Source: [Pseudopropionibacterium] massiliense (lineage in GTDB: Bacteria; Actinomycetota; Actinomycetes; Propionibacteriales; Propionibacteriaceae). From it: a DNA stretch of 64,000 bases. Shown here piece by piece: positions 53,180 through 61,934 of this stretch. The notes beneath the pieces are model-generated. The model was not told where the DNA came from, made no database searches, and saw nothing but the letters and a program-made list of their open reading frames with translations. The DNA is taken from NCBI RefSeq assembly GCF_900607225.1, contig NZ_LR027842.1:3149141-3213140 (forward strand), written 5' to 3'. How positions within the stretch are numbered: position 1 is the stretch's first letter; each line of letters opens with the position of its first letter. Position numbers and translations under genes: made by a program.

Positions 53180-55228
53180 ATGCAGATTCGCAGCTATATG
53201 AACAGCGACGCCGACCTCATTGCCGAACTGTACAATTCCCATCCCGAGAACCCAAATCCGGTCGCAGGAGGAATCACAGGGGAACAGCTCCGCCGCGAAT
53301 TCGAGGAACGAGGAACCAAGGGATTCCTCATAGCAGAGGAGAATGGACAGATTATCGCCACCTTCGGGATCTTCTCGAGCATCGGCCGACTGACCGCAAA
53401 CGAGAATGAGATGTTTGCGGACATGTTTTTCGTGGCCCCCGGCCATCGGAAAGGCACCCTCACCGGTCAGCTCTTCACCGCAGCCGTGATATGGATGCTC
53501 GACCATGATCTAGAGGTGCTGAGACTCACAGTCAATCCGGCCAATCGAGACGCATTCCGACTCTACCGCCGCGTCGGTTGCATCAGCCGAGGCCGAGGCC
53601 GTCCCGGAGTCGACGGAAGTGTTGAACTGTATTGCTACCTTCCCTTGGTCCTGAAACATATTCGTAACCACATCACGGAGGATGAACGACGGCATCTGCC
53701 AGAACTGATAGCCGTGGGGTCCGTGTTGAAACAGCTCGGTGATGACCTCACAGGAGACGTCATGACCCAGGGCGACCGTTCGGTGGTGCGATATCAAATG
53801 AGCTTCGGTTCCATGATCGTCGAGGCCTGTATCGATGTGGACCGAGCCGAGCTCCTCAGCGCAACGGTCATGACTCCTGACGGCGTCAGAAACCTCCCCG
53901 TCCGCCCGAGTAGCACGCCGCGTCCGGAGGAGACCAAACTTCAGACCAGCAGAAGATGGGGCGAGAGGGTCATCAACGTGCTCACGGATGGCGCCATCGC
54001 AGTCTACGCAGACGACCACTTGGGGCCGCTCATTTCCCTCACATGGCCCGACGCAGCACCGCATCGTGCTGCTGGCTGGCGAGGTGGCCCACGTCACCCT
54101 CTGTCCATCACAGAGAGAGCCGACGTTCTGACCCTGACGGATGAAAGCAGCGGGTTGTCATGCCGGATTGCGCTATCCGGCGACCTCATGGTCACCAAAT
54201 TCTCGGGAGAGCCGGGACAGACCATGAAAATGTTCCAGGAACTGGGTCTACGCCTGGCAAAACTGGATGCCGACCCCATGGGGGAAGCACCCATTCGTCA
54301 AGCCTCCGTCGCCCTCGGACTCACGGTCCGTGACTCCACCCAAATCCCGGCTGCCGGACTGCCCCTCTGGCCTGGCACACCGATTCGCTGGACCGACGAA
54401 TCAACGGTCATCGAGCTCTCTGGGAACGGAGACATGTCACTCGTAACCAGCTCCCTCGTGGAACGTCATGTCACCTTGAACGAAGAGGGAGCCGCCACAC
54501 TAACCACGCGGATATCCAACTACGGCACTCCCAGCCCCCAACGCAATGCTGACGCATCCCGCAGCGGCTCCCCAGAAGGGGTAGAGATCCGCTTCGACCC
54601 CGGGGCAGGCGGCATCGTCCGGTGGCGTCATGATGGAGCAGCTGTTCTTCACTGCCCTTATCCACGTGTACGGAGGCTCAGCTGCAACCCATCTTGGTCG
54701 GCTGGCATGTGGGTCACTCGCGAAGGAGACCGCCACAATCGCGAAATCGGCATGGGTTGGGGCCTGCCCCACCCAGACTGGCTTCTCGGAGAGGAAAACA
54801 GCCTGTCTTCCCCAACTCAGGACATTACTTGGGTTCTCGATCCGAATCAGGAACACTGCAATTGGAACATCAACATCTCCACCACTAATCCCACTGGAGA
54901 GATAGCCCTCTGGCTCACCCCAGCCGTTGCGGCGGGTTCCAGAGTTCGACTATCCAACCGAGGCGAGGTAGAGACCGCCACCGTTGGTGCCATCTGGCAA
55001 CGCTGGACGAGTCGGCTAGGGGTCGAACTCGCCAGCGGTGAATGGCTTTGCCTGGAACCAACACTGGGCCAGCAGGGCTTCCCTGAAATAATCGTTCGAT
55101 CTACCGGGAACGATCTCTTGGTCGGGTGCGTGATCAGAGCATCCGCTCGAACGGCTCGGTGGCGTCTCGCTCTCCTGGAAAATACATCTGGACTGGTCGG
55201 TAGACATTCCTACTTGGCATCCTTCTAG
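53180..55228 (+). CDS. GNAT domain fused to a large uncharacterised domain
   Basis: A 682-residue protein. Residues 1-150 are a GNAT acetyltransferase: MQIRSYMNSDADLIAELYNSH, MFADMFFVAPGHRKGTLTGQLF and TVNPANRDAFRLYRRVG. The remaining 530 residues are predominantly beta, with many Trp and Gly, for example GGIVRWRHDGAAVLHCPYP and GMGWGLPHPDWLL, and resemble carbohydrate-binding or mutarotase-like sandwiches only loosely. I do not recognise the family. The GNAT could acylate an amine of the product, and the large part might be a substrate-recognition or second catalytic domain. Confidence 0.72.
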   Translation: MQIRSYMNSDADLIAELYNSHPENPNPVAGGITGEQLRREFEERGTKGFLIAEENGQIIATFGIFSSIGRLTANENEMFADMFFVAPGHRKGTLTGQLFTAAVIWMLDHDLEVLRLTVNPANRDAFRLYRRVGCISRGRGRPGVDGSVELYCYLPLVLKHIRNHITEDERRHLPELIAVGSVLKQLGDDLTGDVMTQGDRSVVRYQMSFGSMIVEACIDVDRAELLSATVMTPDGVRNLPVRPSSTPRPEETKLQTSRRWGERVINVLTDGAIAVYADDHLGPLISLTWPDAAPHRAAGWRGGPRHPLSITERADVLTLTDESSGLSCRIALSGDLMVTKFSGEPGQTMKMFQELGLRLAKLDADPMGEAPIRQASVALGLTVRDSTQIPAAGLPLWPGTPIRWTDESTVIELSGNGDMSLVTSSLVERHVTLNEEGAATLTTRISNYGTPSPQRNADASRSGSPEGVEIRFDPGAGGIVRWRHDGAAVLHCPYPRVRRLSCNPSWSAGMWVTREGDRHNREIGMGWGLPHPDWLLGEENSLSSPTQDITWVLDPNQEHCNWNINISTTNPTGEIALWLTPAVAAGSRVRLSNRGEVETATVGAIWQRWTSRLGVELASGEWLCLEPTLGQQGFPEIIVRSTGNDLLVGCVIRASARTARWRLALLENTSGLVGRHSYLASF

Positions 55229-55346
55229 CCAAATCTCACACTTCCCAATCACCCGACAGACGCACCCCCTGCTGATCCACGGGTTAGCTGAGTGTGTCTA
55301 CTTGACGACGCACGCTCGAACCAAAACACCACAGAAAGGAAAAACC

Positions 55347-56345
55347 ATGAATACCATCGCTGATTACCGCACCCTCCGCGAGTCCGTAGGCGTCCACACT
55401 CCTACCGGCCCTCTCATCCGCATCACCGGCGAGGACCGCTTCGATTTCCTCGACGCCTTCTTGTCGCGCAGCTCAGAATATGTCGACATCGAAACCACCC
55501 GGGAATGCCTGGCGCTGCGCAGGGACGGCATCCCATTCGCGATCTTCCTCCACATGGAGCGGGAGGATGAGACTTGGCTGCTGCCACGAACCGTCGCAAC
55601 CTCGAAAGAGATGACGAGCTACCTGACTCCTTTCGTGACAGGTGATGTGAAGGTCGAGGTTGCGCCCGATGGATGGACCGCTATCGCCTTCGAAGGGCCG
55701 GCTGCGTGGAAGGTCGCCGCCGAATTGGTGGACTTCGACATCGCCGGCTTGGTGCTCCATTCCATCACCGATATCGAGGTCCCGGGCCACACCGGGACAG
55801 GAACTCCCTTCCTGGCACGTGTCGGCACGACCGGCGAGTACGGTTACCTCCTCGTCTCCGACGACGCTGCCTCAGCTCACGAGGTTGTATTCTCACATGC
55901 TGAGAGGTTGGGGGGCTCCAAGGTCTCCGAAGAAAGCTTGGCACGCGTCCAGGCGGAAGCAGGTATGCCCTACTACGCCATGGGCGTTCGCGATCTCGAC
56001 GTCAACACTGCCGACCTGTCGTGGCTTTTGGACTGGAATCGCGTAGGTGAGTTTCACGGTTCAGACTCCCTCATCGCTCCTACTCGGGACCAACGTAAGC
56101 TGGCGCCGGTCGTGGCCTCAGCAGGTACCGTCTTCAAGAACGGGGAAACCATCCGAGTAGGTCTCGAGGAGATCGGCACCATCTTCTACCGAGCTCCTTC
56201 GGTGAATCCCGAGGAAGAGCTGTACTTCGCAATCCTCGATGCGCCCTACGGGGTACCGACACTTGAATTGTCCGCCTCCGCTCCCGTGCGAACCGTCTCC
56301 TTGCCCCGCGTGCTCGCCCGCTCGGCTGTTGAGAAGATGGGCTGA
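55347..56345 (+). CDS. GcvT-like folate-binding-fold protein
   Basis: A 332-residue protein of the aminomethyltransferase (GcvT/YgfZ) family. Seen: the opening GPLIRITGEDRFDFLDAFLSR, AIAFEGPAAWKVAAEL, and TGEYGYLLV, which corresponds to the GEDGYEI-type substrate motif. The C-terminal barrel has VFKNGETIRVGLEEIGTIFY. Family members bind tetrahydrofolate and transfer one-carbon units or act as radical-SAM/iron-sulfur helpers. No glycine-cleavage partners are nearby, so a dedicated one-carbon (methyl, methylene or hydroxymethyl) step in the pathway is plausible. The ATG is preceded by AAAGGA, and a 118-base gap precedes it, the longest within the operon. Confidence 0.82.
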   Translation: MNTIADYRTLRESVGVHTPTGPLIRITGEDRFDFLDAFLSRSSEYVDIETTRECLALRRDGIPFAIFLHMEREDETWLLPRTVATSKEMTSYLTPFVTGDVKVEVAPDGWTAIAFEGPAAWKVAAELVDFDIAGLVLHSITDIEVPGHTGTGTPFLARVGTTGEYGYLLVSDDAASAHEVVFSHAERLGGSKVSEESLARVQAEAGMPYYAMGVRDLDVNTADLSWLLDWNRVGEFHGSDSLIAPTRDQRKLAPVVASAGTVFKNGETIRVGLEEIGTIFYRAPSVNPEEELYFAILDAPYGVPTLELSASAPVRTVSLPRVLARSAVEKMG

Positions 56346-56348
56346 GCG

Positions 56349-58655
56349 ATGAGAAGTCACGCAGTGGTTACTGGAGTCGGCCTGACCGCCGCCACCGGGA
56401 ATGATGCCAAAGAGTGTTGGGAGGGGGTCTGTACCGGTCGCCGCGGCATCCGCAAAAACATCCTCTTCGACACTCAGGAACTTCTCAGTGACTGGGCTGG
56501 CTTGGCACCAGTTGAACAGGATTCGCGAGTAGATCGCTGCTACGCCTTGGCGGACACGGCCATCTCTGAAGCGCTAGCAGATAGCAAGTTGATAATTGAT
56601 CGAACCAATTCAGACCGCATAGGACTCGTGATCGGTTCCAGTCTTGGAGCGATGCCCTCGTTGGAACATGCTCATCGAAAGTTCCTCGAGAAGGGCATTT
56701 TGGATGCGAACATGATGGCTGAATCCCTGATTCACTGCGTTGCAGATCATTTGGCTGAAAAACTCGGACTTCGAGGCCCACGGGCCTTGATGTCCAATGC
56801 CTGCGCGGCCGGAGCGATAGCAGTGGGGTACGCCGTCGAACAGCTTTGGTTCGGCGATGCGGATGTGGTGATCTGCGGCGGTGTCGATCCTCTGACAGAA
56901 CTCTCTTCCTACGGATTCACCTGTCTCGGGGCGCTCGATACCGAGCCTTGCAGCCCACTTTCCGCTTCCAACGGCCTGACCCTCGGGGAGGGAGCCGGCT
57001 TCCTGATTCTTGAGAAGGAAGAGCATGCGAAACGTCGTGGGGCCACCATACTCGCCGAGATTTCGGGATATGGGACGTCCTGCGACGGCCACCACCAAAC
57101 TGCCCCTGATCCGGGAGGCGAGGGTGCCTGCCGCTCCATGGCATCTGCCTTGGAAGTCGCACGGTTCGCCCCCGGAGAGATCGACTACATCAACCTCCAC
57201 GGGACTGGAACCCCCGCCAACGACTCGGTCGAGCCAAAGGCGATCCGGTTGCTCTTCAAGGATTCCCGCATCCCACCCGCAAGCTCCGTCAAGTCCGCCC
57301 TGGGCCACACGTTGGGGGCTGCCGGAGTGGTGGAGACCATCTGCTGTGTGCTCGCGATCGTCAATCAGGTCCTGCCACCGACTCTGGGCACTCGCGGTCT
57401 CGAGTCACGCTCGGGGTTGGACATCGTCCCTGAGAAAAGCCGTCCTGCTGAACTGAGCGTGGTGTTGTCGAACTCCTTCGCCTTCGGAGGAAACAACGCT
57501 TCCGTTGTAGTGAACAAGCCAGGGTATCGACCCGACAGGGACCCCGTTGCTTATCATCGAGACGTGGCAATTACCGGCCTTTCCGGGACGGTGGGTAGGG
57601 CATCCTCGATTGAGGAGATACACCAGATGCTTGCCTCCGGGACACAGTGCACTAGGATCGAAACGTTCGACGATGACATTCAGGTCCCCTTCGGCAAAGC
57701 CGATCTGAAGACCTTGTCACGACGACTCAACCCATCCAAGGTCCGGCGCATGGACCCCATGGGGATTCTTGCCGGAGCAGTGGTTGCTGACCTGATGAAA
57801 GGTCTGGGAAAACAGCCTCGGGCATTGGCGGAAGAAACCGGCATCATTTTCGCAACCGGCTACGGCCCGCTTTCCGCTGTCAGCTCCTTCAATGAAGGGA
57901 TCGTCCGCCAAGGAATCACCGGCGGCAACGCCTTGGTATTCCCGAACACTGTGATAAATGCAGCCGCTGGCCACCTGGCTTTGCTGAACCGTTTCCGGGG
58001 ATACACCGCAACGCTGGCCTGCGGCGGCACCAGTTCGGTGCTGGCCATTCAACTCGCTTCCCGGGTGATCTCACGCGGCGGGGCCGACCGAATCGTCGTC
58101 GTGATCGCCGACGAGCTGCCCAAGCTCGCCGTGCGGGTCACCACTCGGCTGCCTGGATATCGCGGAGGACCCCCAGGGAAAATTTCGCGAGGAGCATTTC
58201 TCTCGGAGGGGGCCGTTGCCATCCTGCTTGAGGCCCGGAGCAGGGCTGAAAAACGAGGCGCCAAGATATTGGGAATTCCTCGAGGGTTCGGAGGAAGTGG
58301 TGAACCCGTCGGTGTGGCCAGGCTCAGCAGCGACGGAATCGCCTGGTCCCACAGCATGCTGACGGCCTTGGGCCAAGCCCAAGTAGATGCAGCAGACATC
58401 GCGCACGTAGTACGGGCCACCAGCGGCCATCCCGTCGTCGATCTCGCTGAAAGCCGAGCCATCAAACGCTGCGGACTGGCTGGAGCAACTCAATTCAAAC
58501 CGAAGTACACCGTCGGGGAAACCTGGGGTTGCGCCGCAGGTCTAGGGCTTGCCACCCTCCTCACCGATCCAATAACCAAACCAGGAGATCTCGTGTTGGT
58601 GAGTTCATTCGCACACGGCGGAAATTTCGCCTCGATGGTGGTGGAAGCAGCATGA
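56349..58655 (+). CDS. Ketosynthase fused to a chain-length-factor-like domain
   Basis: A 768-residue protein with two thiolase-fold halves. The first (residues 1-400) is a complete ketosynthase: Cys152 in SNACAAGAI, His284 in LHGTGTPANDSVE and His320 in KSALGHTLGAAG. The second (about 405-768) is homologous but lacks both catalytic His: the HGTGT region is RATSGHPVVDLAE (Ala690) and the GHT region is VGETWGCAAG (Glu724). Cys558 in TLACGGTSS may or may not align with the nucleophile. An active KS paired with a degenerate partner is the type II KS/CLF heterodimer, here in one polypeptide. It makes the carbon chain with the two ACPs. Confidence 0.9.
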   Translation: MRSHAVVTGVGLTAATGNDAKECWEGVCTGRRGIRKNILFDTQELLSDWAGLAPVEQDSRVDRCYALADTAISEALADSKLIIDRTNSDRIGLVIGSSLGAMPSLEHAHRKFLEKGILDANMMAESLIHCVADHLAEKLGLRGPRALMSNACAAGAIAVGYAVEQLWFGDADVVICGGVDPLTELSSYGFTCLGALDTEPCSPLSASNGLTLGEGAGFLILEKEEHAKRRGATILAEISGYGTSCDGHHQTAPDPGGEGACRSMASALEVARFAPGEIDYINLHGTGTPANDSVEPKAIRLLFKDSRIPPASSVKSALGHTLGAAGVVETICCVLAIVNQVLPPTLGTRGLESRSGLDIVPEKSRPAELSVVLSNSFAFGGNNASVVVNKPGYRPDRDPVAYHRDVAITGLSGTVGRASSIEEIHQMLASGTQCTRIETFDDDIQVPFGKADLKTLSRRLNPSKVRRMDPMGILAGAVVADLMKGLGKQPRALAEETGIIFATGYGPLSAVSSFNEGIVRQGITGGNALVFPNTVINAAAGHLALLNRFRGYTATLACGGTSSVLAIQLASRVISRGGADRIVVVIADELPKLAVRVTTRLPGYRGGPPGKISRGAFLSEGAVAILLEARSRAEKRGAKILGIPRGFGGSGEPVGVARLSSDGIAWSHSMLTALGQAQVDAADIAHVVRATSGHPVVDLAESRAIKRCGLAGATQFKPKYTVGETWGCAAGLGLATLLTDPITKPGDLVLVSSFAHGGNFASMVVEAA

Positions 58656-59314
58656 CCACAGTCATTCTCAGCCCTGAACCCAGTTTCCCATCGGCACACA
58701 CCGACATCATCGACGTGATGGTGATACGCCACGCCAATCTGCCCCGAGGGCGGTTCGGTGAGGTCCATTCCCCAGCCGGGAGGCTACTTCTACGACAGGC
58801 TGCTGCTGCACTTCGATGCGTCGACGTCAGCAATCAGTTGGTCACTGATCACCACCATCGCTGGGAATGGCCTGCGCTGCGCCTGTTCGGCTCCGTCTCC
58901 CACATCGGGGCTTGGAGTGCGACAGCACTCACAAGCGGCATCCATGTCGGGATCGACCTGCAGGATCCCCGCGATCGCCCCGGAGCGTTGTCCTTCCTGG
59001 CCAACTTGGTCGGACGCGAAAGCCCGCTGTCGATCCTTGAGTATGCAGAGTGTGAGTCTCTGGTCAAAGTTTCAGAACTGACCAAGGAAACCTTCGGGTC
59101 CGTGCGCCTGCCCGAGTGGAATCCAGGATGGCGTCCAGCAGCCGGTCACTGGATCCTGAGTCTGCTGGTTCCTGGGGCTGGTGCACTATGCATCGCATCT
59201 CCCGAACCCAGACCGATCCGCTGGTGGCAAGCCATCAGCAAGAAGATCGGGACGCTCGGGGAACCAGTCGAGGTGCCGTGGTTGGATGAGGAACGGTCAT
59301 CATGTCCGCAGTGA
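58652..59314 (+). CDS. Divergent 4'-phosphopantetheinyl transferase-like protein
   Basis: About 220 residues. SVSHIGAWSATALTSGIHVGIDLQ is the core Sfp-type pattern (SxSH, then GxDxE), with Asp102 kept but the usual Glu replaced by Gln104. The second motif normally W-x-x-K-E-A is degenerate (ESLVKVSELTKETFG). The family attaches phosphopantetheine to carrier proteins, which this cluster needs for two ACPs. The altered metal ligands make full activity uncertain. The ATG overlaps the ketosynthase stop (ATGA), and the gene end overlaps the next gene by 13 bases. Confidence 0.6.
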   Translation: MTTVILSPEPSFPSAHTDIIDVMVIRHANLPRGRFGEVHSPAGRLLLRQAAAALRCVDVSNQLVTDHHHRWEWPALRLFGSVSHIGAWSATALTSGIHVGIDLQDPRDRPGALSFLANLVGRESPLSILEYAECESLVKVSELTKETFGSVRLPEWNPGWRPAAGHWILSLLVPGAGALCIASPEPRPIRWWQAISKKIGTLGEPVEVPWLDEERSSCPQ

Positions 59315-60480
59315 CCTACAGCCGACCAATCTCAGGAATCGAACGCGGCTATCTCAACGTGGCCGCCCAACACGATCATCCGATGATCCACCTGGTTCTC
59401 GAAGGAAAAGGCTCGCTCGAACCGCGAGCGCTGGAAGCCGCCGTGGCCTCCGCCTGTGATGCGAATCCCGGAATCGCCGTGGTGCGACGAGGCACCCGTT
59501 GGGTCGGCGGGGGCCCTCTCCCGGCTGTAATTTCCCATGCGGCACCACTAACAAACGCGAATGACGTGGACCTGTTTCGACAGGGCCTTGATGTGGTTGG
59601 CGGCCCCGTCGCCGAAGTACATCTATTCGGTCACGAGAGCACCACCTTGGTACTGCGGGCTACCCATGCAGTCTCCGATGGGCGTGGTCTGCAGCATTGG
59701 TTGCGCGACGTCTTCAGGGTGTTGCGAGGCGAAACACCGCTCGGAGCTCCTGACACAGCAACCGACCAGCATTTCGTTCGAACAGTCAAGGCCTGTCGAA
59801 AACCGAACACGGAATCGAGTTCTTCCGCACCGCACGCCCGGCTGTCCGCTCCCCTGTTCGGCGCCACCGAGGCTGGCGGGTGCATCCGATGGACCCGGCG
59901 TACCATCGCCACCAGCGCCTCAGCCATGAGCGCCAGGATCGCCGCAGCGGTCGCACGGTATGTCGGCGCGGCAGTAACCGTGATCATTCCCGTCGACCTT
60001 CGCCGGCACGACCCCACAGTGAATTCAACCGCCAACCTCAGCGCCCAACTCCCACTGCAAGTGAGTCCTGAAGAGTCTTGGCAACGAATCTATGGACGGC
60101 TCCTCAAGCTCCTGGCCCAAGGCCGCGAGACAGACACACTCCGTATGAGATTCCAGGATTCTAATCCCTACGCCAACACTTTGGAACAGGCGCAGGCCAT
60201 AAAGAGCGATACATGTCCACCCTATGCCGCAATCATCTCCGACCACGGGGTGATGGATCTGAAGCCCTTCGTCAGCCCTGGGTTCGCGCCGACAAGACTC
60301 AGCTCCTTTCCCCTATTGGTGCCATATGTAGGAACTTTTATAAGTTCCTTCACCAACAATGGGATGACTCACCTCACCGTCGCCCATCGGGAAGGAGATG
60401 ATCCGAATTCGATCGCCGGACTCCTCGACGATATAGAGAAGATCACGGGAAAGAACTCGCCACATGAGAGAAAATCATGA
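59302..60480 (+). CDS. Condensation-domain-like acyltransferase
   Basis: A 392-residue protein of the condensation/PapA/wax-synthase-like fold. The active-site motif is THAVSDGRGL with His122 and Asp126 (H-x-x-x-D-G; the first His of HHxxxDG is Thr). The later region FPLLVPYVGTFISSFTNNGMTHLTVAH fits the DFGWG-side bridge region only loosely. Such enzymes join an acyl-carrier-bound chain to an amine or hydroxyl. Here it could release the chain as an amide of diaminopropionate. The start overlaps the preceding gene and the end overlaps the MFS gene. Confidence 0.72.
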   Translation: MSAVTYSRPISGIERGYLNVAAQHDHPMIHLVLEGKGSLEPRALEAAVASACDANPGIAVVRRGTRWVGGGPLPAVISHAAPLTNANDVDLFRQGLDVVGGPVAEVHLFGHESTTLVLRATHAVSDGRGLQHWLRDVFRVLRGETPLGAPDTATDQHFVRTVKACRKPNTESSSSAPHARLSAPLFGATEAGGCIRWTRRTIATSASAMSARIAAAVARYVGAAVTVIIPVDLRRHDPTVNSTANLSAQLPLQVSPEESWQRIYGRLLKLLAQGRETDTLRMRFQDSNPYANTLEQAQAIKSDTCPPYAAIISDHGVMDLKPFVSPGFAPTRLSSFPLLVPYVGTFISSFTNNGMTHLTVAHREGDDPNSIAGLLDDIEKITGKNSPHERKS

Positions 60481-61934
60481 CCACTGACCACATCGACGTT
60501 TTTACGCGACAGACATCCCCACCTATTCATCGTTCCACCTCATCTGGGGCGGGGGGATATAGCAGCATGTTTGTGGCCGTGACGGGCTCTTTTCTCGCGA
60601 TGCTCGACACGACCGTCGTCAATGTCTCTTTGCACGCCACAGCTCAGCAATTCGGAGATATTGCAGGTAGTCATTGGATCTTGACCGCCTACATGCTGGC
60701 TCTCTGCACCACCATGACTGGATGCGCCTGGCTCGTAGAGCGTTTCGGGTCGAAACGGGTCTTCGCTGCATCATTGGTCGGCTTCCTCGCTGGATCTCTC
60801 GCCTGCGCCCTGTCCCCCACTCTCTGGTTCTTGATCACAGCACGGGCATTGACCGGAATGGCAGCAGGTGTACTCACCCCCGTCTCCACGGTGCTGCTGA
60901 CCCGCGGCGTACCAAGAGAACGGATCGGTCATGTCCAGTCCCTCCAGGGTAGCGTGTCCATGATCGGCCCCCTGGTGGGCCCAACCATAGGTGGTCTGCT
61001 GGTTTCAGCAGCGGGTTGGCCCGCCGTCTACTGGATCAACGTTCCTGCATGCATCGTATTGTTGTTGGTGATGCGTTACGTGCCATCCGAAATACCTGAA
61101 GGTGGGGTACATCGCTTGGATCTGCCCGGGCTAGCGACCGGGGTCTTGGCAATCCTTTCCTGCATCGTCCTGTGCGGAATGCTGGGAACTCTACCCTTGC
61201 TTCATCCCTTGATGCTCGGAATCGGCCTAGCAGCAGTAACCACCGGAGCACTATTCATTCTTCGAGAACTGAGAACCCAAAAACCATTACTGAATCTAAG
61301 GCTTTATTCGAACGCCATCTATGGTTGGTCGAGCATCAATATCGCCCTGCTGGGGTTCCACCTCTACGCACCCATGGTGATTATTCCCCTATATCTCCAG
61401 GCCGCAAGGGGTAACGACCCGATAGAAACTGGGCTCATCTTGTCCGCGGGAGGAATCGGCGTGATGGCTGCGGGATTTACCTGCCCGTCCATACTTCGAA
61501 GATTCCACGGCGGCCACACGATGATCGCTGGGATCATGATCACTCTCATCGGTTCAGTTCCACTCGTCCTGGTGGACAAATCCACCTCCTACGAGGTGCT
61601 GTGCGCGGCTCTTGTTCTCCGAGGGGTCGGCACCAGCCTGACCGTCTTCGCCGCCATGACCCGGGCCTTCGAAGCCATCCCCGGAGGATCCATCGCTGAT
61701 GCCTCATCACAGCTCAACCTGTTGCAACGGCTCGGGGGAACTCTAGCTGCTGCCGTGACTCTCATGGCCATCCGGCAAGGGGCTGCGGAACATCACGGGC
61801 TCACAGCTCAAGTCTTCGGGACCGCAAGTCTGTGGATGCTCGTCGCCACAGTCATCACCCTCGCGCCCGCAGCATTTCTCCTGCGTGCGGAACGCCAGCA
61901 AGTCAGAAAAGAAGGAACCAATCGTGATCGCTGA
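60477..61934 (+). CDS. MFS exporter (DHA2, EmrB/QacA type)
   Basis: A 485-residue transporter with about 14 hydrophobic segments. Family signatures: AMLDTTVVNVSLHAT in segment 1, SHWILTAYMLALC, WLVERFGSKRVF in the first loop and RERIGHVQSLQGSVSMIGPLVGPTIGGLL (motif C region). A second exporter beside the ABC pair supports a secreted, possibly toxic product. The ATG overlaps the stop of the condensation-like gene. Confidence 0.92.
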   Translation: MTTDHIDVFTRQTSPPIHRSTSSGAGGYSSMFVAVTGSFLAMLDTTVVNVSLHATAQQFGDIAGSHWILTAYMLALCTTMTGCAWLVERFGSKRVFAASLVGFLAGSLACALSPTLWFLITARALTGMAAGVLTPVSTVLLTRGVPRERIGHVQSLQGSVSMIGPLVGPTIGGLLVSAAGWPAVYWINVPACIVLLLVMRYVPSEIPEGGVHRLDLPGLATGVLAILSCIVLCGMLGTLPLLHPLMLGIGLAAVTTGALFILRELRTQKPLLNLRLYSNAIYGWSSINIALLGFHLYAPMVIIPLYLQAARGNDPIETGLILSAGGIGVMAAGFTCPSILRRFHGGHTMIAGIMITLIGSVPLVLVDKSTSYEVLCAALVLRGVGTSLTVFAAMTRAFEAIPGGSIADASSQLNLLQRLGGTLAAAVTLMAIRQGAAEHHGLTAQVFGTASLWMLVATVITLAPAAFLLRAERQQVRKEGTNRDR

